From CAVYGN01 sp963796325 (GTDB lineage: Bacteria; Spirochaetota; Brevinematia; Brevinematales; JAOACQ01), in NCBI GenBank assembly GCA_963796325.1, contig CAWCLF010000001.1, positions 1,860,001 to 1,924,000 of the forward strand: a stretch of DNA of 64,000 nt. The letters run 5' to 3'. The first letter of the stretch is position 1, and every line of letters begins with the position of its first letter. The notes beneath the pieces were generated by a model. It searched no databases. It worked only from the letters and a program-made list of their open reading frames with translations, and was not told where the DNA came from. Shown here piece by piece: positions 43,496 through 51,836 of this stretch. The position numbers were made by a program, and so were the translations under genes.

Positions 43496-45919
43496 GTGGC
43501 TTTTTCAAAAAATGCCCTGTTTATCATGGAAAAATTCTACTACAGAAAAGATAAAGACGGCAATCTTATTGAAAAAAAATGTGAAGAGACTTTTACAAGG
43601 GTTGCGGATTTCATCGCTTCAGCCGAGAAAAACAATGAAATTAAAAAAAAGGTTAAAAAACAATTCCTTGATCATATGATCAGGCAGAAGTTTATGTTTT
43701 CATCCCCCACTTTATTCAATGCAGGAAGCGATTTTCCCCTTTCCTCAAGCTGCTTTGTCGGCGGCCTTGAAGACGATATGGCTTCCATAATGAAATCCGC
43801 TTCCGATACTGCTATAACATTCAAATCGGGCGCCGGAATGGGCATGAATTTCGGAATATTACGGCCTAAAGGAGCGCCGGTTGGCCGGGGAGGCACTTCA
43901 AGCGGTCCTGTCAGCTTTATGAGGCTTTTCGACGAAGTCGGCGAAGCTGTCAAGAGCGGCGGAGTAAGAAGAGCCGCTTTCATGGCCATGATGGATGTCA
44001 GCCATCCCGATATCGAGGAATTTATTACATCGAAGGATTATTCCGCAGATATCGCCCGGGTCTATCCCGATTCCGTTAAATCGGAAGATTTCAATTTAAA
44101 AATCCTGGACGGGATCAACGAAGCGTTATTTTCTGAAATAAAAAATAACGACATTGCCCAGGCAATATACAATGAAATAGTAAAAATACTTTTCGAACCT
44201 CTCAGCAATATGAATATCAGCGTAGCCATTACCGACGATTTTATAAAAGCGGTTCAAAAAGATGAAGAATACATGCTAAAGTTCAAGGATATAACAAGAA
44301 AAGTCCAGGCCAGGGAAATTTTCCACAAGATCGCTTCATCTGCATGGAGAACGGCCGATCCCGGCGTCTGGTTTATCGACAGGGCCAATGAATTCGACAC
44401 CGTACCGTCAATGGGCAGGATTTTATCGACAAACCCCTGCGGGGAGCAAAGCCTCCATAGCTACACAAGCTGCAATCTGGGTTCAATAAACCTGAACAGT
44501 TTTGTCAATGAACAGGGTTTTGATTATGATTCTTTCAGGGAGACGGTAGCCATTGCCGTGAGGGGTCTTGACAATGTCATTGAAGTTTCGAGCTTTCCTA
44601 CACCTGAATTCAGGGACAGGACAAGGAAAATCAGGCCGATAGGCCTAGGTTTTACAGGACTGGCGGAAGTCCTTTATAAGCTCAAAATTCCCTATAACTC
44701 GGAAAACGGCTTCGAATTTGCATCGAATATATCGATGATAATGACACAGACCGCTATTGAAGCTTCCATCGAACTTGCAAGGGAAAAGGGTCCGTTCGAA
44801 TTGTACCCCATGAACAGGGAAGCCCTGATAAGTGTCGTGAAATCTTATTACGATTCTGACGGGGAAAAGGAAAAGATCGCAAACTTGATAACTAAGTACG
44901 GCATCAGGAACAGCAACTGGACAACGCTCGCACCAACGGGAACTATAAGTCTGATACTCGATGCATATACATATTCCCTTGAACCGCAATTTGCCCTGGC
45001 TTACATGAAAAATCTTATTGACGGCGGTTCGCTTGAATATGTCGATCCTGAATTTGAAAATGCAGTTCATAATGACAGGGAGATAATAAAAAAGGTGATC
45101 GAAAACGGGGGAAGCTGCCAGGGCATTGATGAAATCCCGGCCGAAATCAGGGATGTGTTCGTTGTAAGTCATGATATAACTTACCAGGACAGGATTAAAA
45201 TGCAGGCCGCAGTTCAGAAATATATTTCCAACAGCATATCTTCAACAATAAATCTCCCCAATTCGATAACTATCGAGGAAATTGAAAGCCTTTACATGTC
45301 CGCCTGGGAAAACAGGCTTAAAGGAGTGACAATATACCGTGACGGTGTCAAGCATTTCCAGCCGATGACAAAAGGCGCAAAAACGGAGAAAAGGAAGGAA
45401 AAGGAATCATGCCGGAAATGGGAAAGACCCAGGGTCCTTAAAGCCGACATTTTTAAAACCAAAACGGGAAGCGGTACCCTGTATACATCGGTGGGGCTGG
45501 ATGAGGAAGGACTTCCGGTAGAGATATTCATCAATATATCTAAACATGGATCGGATGTGTCCGCATTTTCCGAAGCTCTGGGAAGAGTGATTTCAATCGC
45601 GCTTCAGAACGGAATCCCGGTCAGCGGCATCGCGGAAACGATAATCGGAATCATGGGAGATTCATCCGCCTGGGATTCCGGCAAACTTATCAAGAGCATC
45701 CCGGATGCAGTCGGCAGGATACTCAAGGAATACGGGGAAAAGCTGAAAACCGTTTCACAGGAACCCGAACTTTTTCAAAAAGAAATTGAAAATAAACCCG
45801 CTAAAAAGCCCGAAGAAGTGAAAGGCGCATTAATATGCCCCAATTGCGGAGAAAGGGCGTACATCAAATCAGAAGACTGCAACAACTGCCTTTCATGCGG
45901 TTTTTCGAGGTGCAGCTGA
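43496..45919 (+). CDS. nrdJ: Adenosylcobalamin-dependent ribonucleotide reductase
   Basis: A class II enzyme of 807 residues that makes deoxynucleotides using adenosylcobalamin as radical source. Early blocks are SSPTLFNAGSDFPLSSSCFVGG and FKSGAGMGMNFGILRPKGAPVGRGG. The active-site core has NPCGEQSLHSYTSCNLGSINL, and LAPTGTISLI is near the middle. The C-terminus has cysteine pairs (CPNCG, CNNCLSCG) as redox relay or zinc site. The start is GTG after AAGGAG. No class I nrdA/nrdB is in the window. This ties DNA synthesis to the riboswitch-controlled cobalamin genes. Confidence 0.95.
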   Translation: MAFSKNALFIMEKFYYRKDKDGNLIEKKCEETFTRVADFIASAEKNNEIKKKVKKQFLDHMIRQKFMFSSPTLFNAGSDFPLSSSCFVGGLEDDMASIMKSASDTAITFKSGAGMGMNFGILRPKGAPVGRGGTSSGPVSFMRLFDEVGEAVKSGGVRRAAFMAMMDVSHPDIEEFITSKDYSADIARVYPDSVKSEDFNLKILDGINEALFSEIKNNDIAQAIYNEIVKILFEPLSNMNISVAITDDFIKAVQKDEEYMLKFKDITRKVQAREIFHKIASSAWRTADPGVWFIDRANEFDTVPSMGRILSTNPCGEQSLHSYTSCNLGSINLNSFVNEQGFDYDSFRETVAIAVRGLDNVIEVSSFPTPEFRDRTRKIRPIGLGFTGLAEVLYKLKIPYNSENGFEFASNISMIMTQTAIEASIELAREKGPFELYPMNREALISVVKSYYDSDGEKEKIANLITKYGIRNSNWTTLAPTGTISLILDAYTYSLEPQFALAYMKNLIDGGSLEYVDPEFENAVHNDREIIKKVIENGGSCQGIDEIPAEIRDVFVVSHDITYQDRIKMQAAVQKYISNSISSTINLPNSITIEEIESLYMSAWENRLKGVTIYRDGVKHFQPMTKGAKTEKRKEKESCRKWERPRVLKADIFKTKTGSGTLYTSVGLDEEGLPVEIFINISKHGSDVSAFSEALGRVISIALQNGIPVSGIAETIIGIMGDSSAWDSGKLIKSIPDAVGRILKEYGEKLKTVSQEPELFQKEIENKPAKKPEEVKGALICPNCGERAYIKSEDCNNCLSCGFSRCS

Positions 45920-45990
45920 TAATAAGCTGTTAATGAAATTAAATTATCATATTTAACAGAATTCAGTCTATAATTTTGTTCCTGATTAAT

Positions 45991-46914
45991 TCATTTAATG
46001 ATGGAATAGAAATCGTTAAGTAATTTGAAAAATGTTTCTTTATCCTGTATCCAGGGGAGATGCCCTGCATTTTCAAATATGACATTTCGAGCGGTTTTAA
46101 ACCTTTTGAAAGTATATTCCCGGCTTTTACCATAAATATCATATTGACCGTAAGCGATCAATACAGGAAAAGTTAAATCAATAAAACTCCCATCAAGTTT
46201 TGATGCCGTCATATTCACAATACTCTGCGTTATTCCATTAACTGCTGCGGCATGTATGCCCTTAAGCCAGCTGGAATCAGCCGGAGGAGCTTCTTTCGGA
46301 TTCTTAAAATACCATCGCCAGATATTGCCATAAATATATCGATAGGCCGAGTCACTGCCAGCCATTGCCAGCGGGAAATTAATAAAAGTAAGAACAGTTT
46401 CTCCTAAATCAGCTTTTTTCATATTGTAATCAAACACTTCTTTTTCCATTTCCAGCCATTCACTGCCAGTGCCGGAGCTGGGGCTAAGAAGGAACATGCT
46501 TTTAATTCGATTTTTGTGCCCCGATGCATAAATTTCTGCAAGAAGGCCGCCCCAGGAATGGCCAAAAAGATGGAATTTATATATTCCCAGTTCCGCCATA
46601 ACCGCATCAATATCATTTGTTAAATTCTCCAATGAATAATCGTTACTAATCGCTTTAGAACCACCGGAGCCGCGCTGGTCAAAACGTACGATCATAAATT
46701 TGCCTTTCAGATTTTCAGCGACAGCGGCCAGATAATCCGGAACACCCGGCCCTCCATGGAGCATAAGTATTACGTTGTCGGTGTTTGTTCCATCTATAAA
46801 AACTTTAATTTCGGAATCTGAGGTCTTAATGGTTCGTATTATTGTTTCCCCTCCGAAAACAAATGAAATTCCGGAAAATATCAGAAAAGGAATGAAAATA
46901 TTTTTACAAATCAT
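45991..46914 (-). CDS. Alpha/beta hydrolase, prolyl-iminopeptidase-like
   Basis: The 307-residue secreted hydrolase has a signal peptide (MICKNIFIPFLIFSGISFVFGG). Motifs fit the S33-type fold: HGGPG (oxyanion region, 53-57), FDQRGSGGS, GHSWGG with nucleophile Ser120, a late aspartate in YGQYDIYG and histidine in NAGHLPW. HGGPG plus DQRGSG points to iminopeptidase-like enzymes. Substrate is not fixed. It is 40 bases after padR in the same unit, so PadR probably controls it. Confidence 0.83.
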   Translation of the reverse strand: MICKNIFIPFLIFSGISFVFGGETIIRTIKTSDSEIKVFIDGTNTDNVILMLHGGPGVPDYLAAVAENLKGKFMIVRFDQRGSGGSKAISNDYSLENLTNDIDAVMAELGIYKFHLFGHSWGGLLAEIYASGHKNRIKSMFLLSPSSGTGSEWLEMEKEVFDYNMKKADLGETVLTFINFPLAMAGSDSAYRYIYGNIWRWYFKNPKEAPPADSSWLKGIHAAAVNGITQSIVNMTASKLDGSFIDLTFPVLIAYGQYDIYGKSREYTFKRFKTARNVIFENAGHLPWIQDKETFFKLLNDFYSIIK

Positions 46915-46954
46915 GATTGCCTTCCTTTAATATAATCTTATCAAATCACAGTCT

Positions 46955-47464
46955 TTACATCAGGGTAACGCTATTCAGAAAACCGGAATACCATTTGACA
47001 ATAAACTGGTAGTATTGCCTTCCATAATCCAAAGATGCCATTTCAAATTCATCTGCATTAGCCTTGACAATAGCTTCAATTTTATCCAATTCCCTGATTT
47101 TAGTCCTAATTTCCAGGATGAAATCGCCAATAAGATTCTCGACAATATTCTTAGGTAAATGCCGGTAGAAAAAGAGGCGCAGAAGGTATTCATGATTTAC
47201 TGCAGACGGTTTGATAGGCTGACATAGCCAATCGAGAAATGCTTTTTTTCCGCTTTCGCCGATAGAATACTCGATTTTCTTTCGCCTGGAATCCTGTTCT
47301 TGCGGTATGATCCACCCCTTTTTACCCAATCTATTTAATGCAGGATAAATAGAGCCGAAGCTTGCATTATAGAAATTGGAAGTACTGACAGTTATTTTAC
47401 GGCGAATAGCATAGCCATTCATCGGTTTCTTCATTAAAAAACCTAAGATAATATATTCTATCAT
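46955..47464 (-). CDS. PadR-family transcriptional regulator
   Basis: The 169-residue protein has the PadR N-terminal winged helix (IEYIILGFLMKKPMNGYAIRRKI, then SIYPALNRLGKKGWI and KKIEYSIGESGKKAFLDWL) and a C-terminal helical dimerisation part. PadR proteins usually repress a linked gene until a small effector binds. It is the first gene of a unit with the secreted hydrolase. Its promoter contains three half-sites that look like its own operator. Confidence 0.92.
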   Translation of the reverse strand: MIEYIILGFLMKKPMNGYAIRRKITVSTSNFYNASFGSIYPALNRLGKKGWIIPQEQDSRRKKIEYSIGESGKKAFLDWLCQPIKPSAVNHEYLLRLFFYRHLPKNIVENLIGDFILEIRTKIRELDKIEAIVKANADEFEMASLDYGRQYYQFIVKWYSGFLNSVTLM

Positions 47465-47474
47465 ACCATCTCCA

Positions 47475-47531
47475 ATATATCATTACGATATATCTTATCG
47501 ATATATTAATTAGTTTTATTTAAATTGTCAA
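47475..47531 (-). promoter_or_regulatory. padR promoter with three evenly spaced operator half-sites
   Basis: On the minus strand TTGACA (47531-47526) and TAATAT (47508-47503) are 17 bases apart. From 47475 to 47506 the plus strand reads ATATATC, five bases, GATATATC, five bases, GATATAT. The middle block can pair with either neighbour as a palindrome. The array covers the -10 and the start region, a place where a bound dimer would block transcription. Confidence 0.7.
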
Positions 47532-47537
47532 TATTTT

Positions 47538-47681
47538 TTAATTTATGTGCGGATTTATATATTCAATTAAAAATTCAATCCTGAATCCTACCGAAGGTAT
47601 GATCGGCGCGTTAGTGTCGCCGCCGTTCCAGCCAACGCGGCATCTTGTAAAATGATTCTTTACCGTCAATTTTCCGGGCCC
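47538..47681 (-). pseudogene. C-terminal remnant of a SUMF1/formylglycine-type protein
   Basis: A minus-strand frame of 47 codons ends at TAA (47540-47538). It reads in part as HFTRCRVGWNGGDTNAPIIPSVGFRIEF. This is the end pattern of formylglycine-generating-enzyme (SUMF1/FGE-sulfatase) domains: R-C-x-x-x-x-x-G-G followed by P and S-x-G-F-R-hydrophobic. There is no start and an in-frame stop lies upstream, so only the tail of a gene remains, squeezed between padR and the channel gene. Confidence 0.52.
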
Positions 47682-47703
47682 CTATTCCGATAAATTAAAG
47701 AAT

Positions 47704-48939
47704 ATGAAAAAGATATTATCAAGACTCAACAACCTGATTTCAGGTTTTGCCGGCGAACTGAAGGTTCTCTATTACCTGTTCAAAAAAGAAAATGTTTTCA
47801 GGTATTTCATAATCATATTCATCCTTATGATCGTCTCGGCAGTCTTTTATTTTATATTCGAATACAATAATTTCTCTATCGCGGGAAATAAAACAAGGTC
47901 ATTGTCAGACCAGATCATATCTGTTTTATACTGGGCGATCGTAACGATATCCACCTGCGGTTACGGCGATATCGTTCCCGCCACTCCTGCGGGTAAAATT
48001 CTTGTTATAATAGTGCTCTATTCAAGCATTGCGACAGTTTCTCTTTTTACGGCGAATCTTGCTTCCGCCCTGACTACTAAAAAACTCATGGAAAGGAGAG
48101 GAATTATGAATCTCAGGGAATTAAAAGACCATTATGTTATATGCGGGTGGAAAAAAGCGATGAACCAGATATTATCCGAAATAATCATCCGTAATCCCAG
48201 GCTGAATCTGAATAATATAATAATAATAGCCAATATAGAACCCGAAGATATCGAACTATTCTACCAGCAGTATCCCGAATATCAGCAGATAACCATTATC
48301 CGCGGCGAACATTATAACGAAGCGCTCCTCAAGAAGGCCAACATTCTGAAAGCCGCCAAGGTTATAATACTCTCCGACGAAAGTTCTTCATCCTCCCCGA
48401 CAGAGGCCGATTCCAAGACTGTAATAGCCGCCATGACGATAAATGCAATTTCCAGCAATATAAAGATATGCGCCGAACTGATGGATATCAAATTTGAAAA
48501 ATATCTTAAATCAGCCCATGTCGAAGAGATTATTTATACCAATGAATATAATAAAGTCCTTGTAGCAAATTCATTCACGGAGGTCGGGATAACAAAAATA
48601 ATAAACAACCTCCTGAATGCTAATGCCCCGGGGTTTATCACATCAAAAAAAATTCCTTCGCCGTTTATTGGGAAAACTTTTAAGGAACTGCGCGATTATT
48701 TCAAAAACAAAACGAACGGTCTCCTGATAGGCATCCTTGAAAATGTCGGAAGCTACGTGCAGAGAAAAAGCGAAGCGATACGCGAAGCTCAGAAGACCGC
48801 AGATATTTCTAAACTTATAACCAATCTTAATGCCGCAAAAAAAATGGAAAACAATCTTCCGAATATAAACCCGGACGATTCCTTTATAATACCTTATAAT
48901 TCAATGGCCGTTTTGATCGAAAGGGAGAAAAAGATATGA
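47704..48939 (+). CDS. Two-span potassium channel with RCK (TrkA-N) domain
   Basis: The 411-residue protein has an N-terminal span (YFIIIFILMIVSAVFYFIF), a pore loop with selectivity filter STCGYGDIVP at residues 83-92, and a second span (ILVIIVLYSSIATVSLFTANLASAL). A cytoplasmic RCK region starts at HYVICGWKKAMNQIL, followed by IIRGEHYNEALLKKANI and a C-terminal TrkA-C-like part. The usual filter is TVGYGD; here Cys85 replaces Val, which is unusual but kept in the correct place. The nucleotide-binding glycines of the RCK are only partly kept. The next gene overlaps its stop. Confidence 0.85.
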   Translation: MKKILSRLNNLISGFAGELKVLYYLFKKENVFRYFIIIFILMIVSAVFYFIFEYNNFSIAGNKTRSLSDQIISVLYWAIVTISTCGYGDIVPATPAGKILVIIVLYSSIATVSLFTANLASALTTKKLMERRGIMNLRELKDHYVICGWKKAMNQILSEIIIRNPRLNLNNIIIIANIEPEDIELFYQQYPEYQQITIIRGEHYNEALLKKANILKAAKVIILSDESSSSSPTEADSKTVIAAMTINAISSNIKICAELMDIKFEKYLKSAHVEEIIYTNEYNKVLVANSFTEVGITKIINNLLNANAPGFITSKKIPSPFIGKTFKELRDYFKNKTNGLLIGILENVGSYVQRKSEAIREAQKTADISKLITNLNAAKKMENNLPNINPDDSFIIPYNSMAVLIEREKKI

Positions 48940-49424
48940 ATATTATAGACAGGCTGAAAACCATCTCTCTATTTGCGGATATCAGGGATGATGATGAAAT
49001 GCTGACTAAAATATGCACAATAATCAAAAAAGAAAATTTCAAAGCGGGAGCCTGCATAATAAAAGAAGGCGAAATCGGCGATAAGATGTATATTTTGAAC
49101 AGGGGTTCCGTTAAAATTGAAAAACAGACTATATATAACGACAGCTTTGTCGTCGACATCCTTCACGACGATATGAATATCTTTTTCGGAGAAATCGCCC
49201 TTATGGACAACGATTTTCGTTCGGCTTCGGTGGTCGCTTTTACAGACACAGAATGTTTTGTAATAAAAAAAGGCGATTTCGAGAAATTATGCAGAGAGAA
49301 CCCTGAAATAGGTTATTACATAATTAAGGAAATAGCGAAATCACTTTCGCTGAAATTCAGGAAAATCAACCAGGACAATGTAAATCTGATTAATGCCATC
49401 ATCAGGGATGAAAATGATAGCTAA
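48936..49424 (+). CDS. Stand-alone cyclic-nucleotide-binding domain protein
   Basis: The 162-residue cytoplasmic protein is essentially one cNMP-binding domain: FKAGACIIKEGEIGDKMYILNRGSVKI, then FFGEIALMDNDFRSASVVAFTD with the phosphate-binding cassette and conserved Arg, and a C-terminal helix. It has no helix-turn-helix. The ATG overlaps the channel stop (ATGA), so the two are made together. A channel gated by a separate cyclic-nucleotide sensor is the natural inference. Binding of cAMP versus cGMP or c-di-nucleotide cannot be told. Confidence 0.85.
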   Translation: MNIIDRLKTISLFADIRDDDEMLTKICTIIKKENFKAGACIIKEGEIGDKMYILNRGSVKIEKQTIYNDSFVVDILHDDMNIFFGEIALMDNDFRSASVVAFTDTECFVIKKGDFEKLCRENPEIGYYIIKEIAKSLSLKFRKINQDNVNLINAIIRDENDS

Positions 49425-49446
49425 GAAGCATCCATAAGGGATTTTA

Positions 49447-50673
49447 TTACTTCTTCTGATCGGCCAGGAATTTTACATATTTCTTTATAATTGCCAGAAG
49501 GTCTGTCTTCTTATCATCTTCATCAAATATGAATTCAAAGGCCACATTCAAACCGGCGTTATCACCGGGCATATAATGGTACCTTACAACCCGTGAGGGG
49601 ATATCGATCTCCTTGTTATCCGTTTTGATATTGACCATTACTATGTTGTTCTCTTTTATCGAGTGAGTGAGATAGACATTCTTTGTATTGGCAAGTATTC
49701 CTCCGACCGACAGGTCCATGACTTTGAAATTGGCATTGGTGCTGTCGGTTTCCCCCTGGCCTTTGACGATGATTTCACCAAGTATATCAGCCAATCCTTT
49801 TATATAAAATATTTCGTATATGGAAAGATTCTTATATGAAGGTTCGTTAGGAACTGAAACCTCTATGACTCCGACTACCCTTTCCCCTACAATGATCGGC
49901 ACCATTGCGTACGATGTTATGCCCTTGGACAGGTAGTTCTGCCTTATCTGTTCAAGTATTTCAGGGGCAGCAGTTTTTTTAACAAGATCGAAGTATTTTT
50001 CATATCCTATTATGCTGTATTTATCGCCAAGATGGAGATAATTATTGAGATTATCGGTATCGCCTATCCAGAATGTTTTTTTGAATGTGCTGACGACTTT
50101 TTCAATAGGAGAAAGAGCCGACATATCTTTGAAGAGGTTGATCCGGAAACGGTTTGAATATCTTTTCAGCTCCTCTCCGACCATTCCGACGATCTTTTTT
50201 ATATCGGGCTTTTCAACCTGCAGTTCCATGTATATATTTCTAAGCGTTGCAGGAAGTTCGTCAATATTAATGTTTTGGCCGCCGTCGGATGCTTTCGACT
50301 CGATCTTTTTGATGTTGAATTGAAGCGAATCGGAAATATCGACCCTTGCAAACTTTCTTATTGGATGGTAGTAAAATTTCTCCGGAAGATAGATTTCAAT
50401 ATTTTTTATCGGAAGGTTCAGCTGTTTCAAACCTGCCGATTCTGATGTATAAAAATTCCTGTTATAATCAAAAGTGACTTTAAGATTTTTTAACGGCATA
50501 TAATCGGGAGTCTGCTCGAAAAATATTGATATTGAATTGGTATCCGCTTTTGTAATAAAACCGGTTATTAAAAATTCTTTTTCCTTTTCAATTATTGAAA
50601 CCGAAAGATGCTTGAGTCTTATATTATTAAGAAGAGCGACAATTTCATTCCGCTGCAGTATTTCTTTTTCCAC
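49447..50673 (-). CDS. DUF1577-like protein with GAF and PilZ-like regions
   Basis: The 408-residue protein starts at GTG after AGGGGGGCAA. An N-terminal part (KFYYHPIRKFARVDISDSLQF) resembles the YcgR-like region, a middle GAF-like domain has SMVPIIVGERVVGVIEVS, and the C-terminal part (MDLSVGGILANTKNVYL, then VVRYHYMPGDNAGLNVAFEF) is PilZ-like. This architecture matches DUF1577 proteins known from spirochaetes such as Leptospira. PilZ proteins often read c-di-GMP, but the canonical RxxxR and D/NxSxxG need comparison: here D-L-S-V-G-G is present. It is 23 bases after the WD40 lipoprotein gene. Confidence 0.72.
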   Translation of the reverse strand: MEKEILQRNEIVALLNNIRLKHLSVSIIEKEKEFLITGFITKADTNSISIFFEQTPDYMPLKNLKVTFDYNRNFYTSESAGLKQLNLPIKNIEIYLPEKFYYHPIRKFARVDISDSLQFNIKKIESKASDGGQNINIDELPATLRNIYMELQVEKPDIKKIVGMVGEELKRYSNRFRINLFKDMSALSPIEKVVSTFKKTFWIGDTDNLNNYLHLGDKYSIIGYEKYFDLVKKTAAPEILEQIRQNYLSKGITSYAMVPIIVGERVVGVIEVSVPNEPSYKNLSIYEIFYIKGLADILGEIIVKGQGETDSTNANFKVMDLSVGGILANTKNVYLTHSIKENNIVMVNIKTDNKEIDIPSRVVRYHYMPGDNAGLNVAFEFIFDEDDKKTDLLAIIKKYVKFLADQKK

Positions 50674-50696
50674 TTGCCCCCCTGAGGATTATGCTT

Positions 50697-51731
50697 TTAT
50701 TGTGTGATTTTCCAGATTTTAATTGTTCTGTCCCTGGACCCGGAAGCAAGAAAATTACCGTCCTGACTTAACCCGAGGGTCATAATATCGCCCCTGTGTT
50801 CTTTAACAGAATATATCATGGAACCCTTTTCAATATCATAGATCATAATATAATCATCCTGTCCGCCTGAAATAACAAATCTTTCATCCTTGGAGAACAA
50901 AGCGGTAAGAACGCTTCCGTTATGGCCTTTAAGTATTCTGTAAGGCGTATCAAATTCTCCCCACTTCCAAACCGATATCGTAGAATCTGCATCGGCGCAG
51001 AGGATATACTTCGAAGTAGCAGAAATGTTCACATATTCAATAGGAAATTTATGAAATTTAACTGCATTCTCCAAAGTAAGCCCCGGAAATTTCCATATCT
51101 TTAAATATCCGTCTTCCCCGCCGCTGACGGCATATCTATCGTCCGAAGAAATGCATGTACTCCATACTTCATTTTCATGAGCCTTTACAGCTGAAACAGG
51201 TTTAAGATCAGGAATGCTCCATACTTTAAGGTCGCTATCCACACCTGCTGTAATAATATAGCGATTATCATGTGAAATATCAAGTGATTGAATGCCCTTA
51301 TTGTGAGCTATTGTATTCGCTATTATCTCAAAATTATTATTAACAGATGCTAATTTCAGCGTCTCGTACGAACCTATAGCAAGATATTTACTGTCATGAG
51401 TAAATTTAACCGGAATGCCCCAGAGTTCATAATAATTTTCCTTAATAATTTTCAAAGGCTGCCAGGTCCGGCAATCCCAGATAATTACGTTTTTATCGGC
51501 GCTGCCTGAAGCAAGGAACTTTCCGTCGCTGGAAAAATCCACCGAGAAAATATAAAGGTAATGTTCAGTCAGATTATCCAGAAGCTGCAGTCCTGAGGCG
51601 CCGGCAGATTCGGATCCGGATTTCACGGAAGAGTTAATACTCTGATTTTCCACCTTGACATTGCCGGCGGCACATGATAATAGAAGCAGTAAAAAGACTC
51701 CTGCTATAAACTTGTTCCCTTTTTTCCCCAT
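50697..51731 (-). CDS. Seven-bladed WD40-repeat lipoprotein
   Basis: From the ATG at 51731 the protein has about 344 residues with lipobox LLSC and seven WD40 units ending VIIW, LKLA, LKVW, LKIW, ISVW, IMIY and IKIW. That is enough for one closed propeller. The longer frame starting at 51818 would run through a hairpin terminator and is rejected. WD40 lipoproteins are rare in bacteria and act as protein-binding platforms. It lies between the FlaA genes and the PilZ-like gene, so a role near the flagellar or surface system is possible but unproven. Confidence 0.8.
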   Translation of the reverse strand: MGKKGNKFIAGVFLLLLLSCAAGNVKVENQSINSSVKSGSESAGASGLQLLDNLTEHYLYIFSVDFSSDGKFLASGSADKNVIIWDCRTWQPLKIIKENYYELWGIPVKFTHDSKYLAIGSYETLKLASVNNNFEIIANTIAHNKGIQSLDISHDNRYIITAGVDSDLKVWSIPDLKPVSAVKAHENEVWSTCISSDDRYAVSGGEDGYLKIWKFPGLTLENAVKFHKFPIEYVNISATSKYILCADADSTISVWKWGEFDTPYRILKGHNGSVLTALFSKDERFVISGGQDDYIMIYDIEKGSMIYSVKEHRGDIMTLGLSQDGNFLASGSRDRTIKIWKITQ

Positions 51732-51751
51732 ATTGATACCGTACCGTATAA

Positions 51752-51783
51752 AAAAAGGCCATGGAAAACTCCACAGCCTTTTT
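51752..51783 (-). terminator. Intrinsic terminator after the flaA genes
   Basis: Complementary arms AAAAAGGC (51752-51759) and GCCTTTTT (51776-51783), helped by inner TGG/CCA pairs, form a stem with a T-run on both sides. It lies between the second flaA gene and the WD40 lipoprotein gene and would work for minus-strand transcripts. Confidence 0.72.
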
Positions 51784-51836
51784 AATTTATAAAATATCTT
51801 GACGTCCCCTTGAATCATGACTTAAAGAGTTATTTT

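Noticed and set aside
45927..45959. Inverted repeat CTGTTAA and TTAACAG between nrdJ and the hydrolase as a terminator
   Set aside because: The arms are AT-rich and 19 bases apart with no T-run, so the support is too weak to list.
51732..51818. Longer start for the WD40 lipoprotein
   Set aside because: It would place coding sequence through a hairpin terminator and hide the lipoprotein signal.
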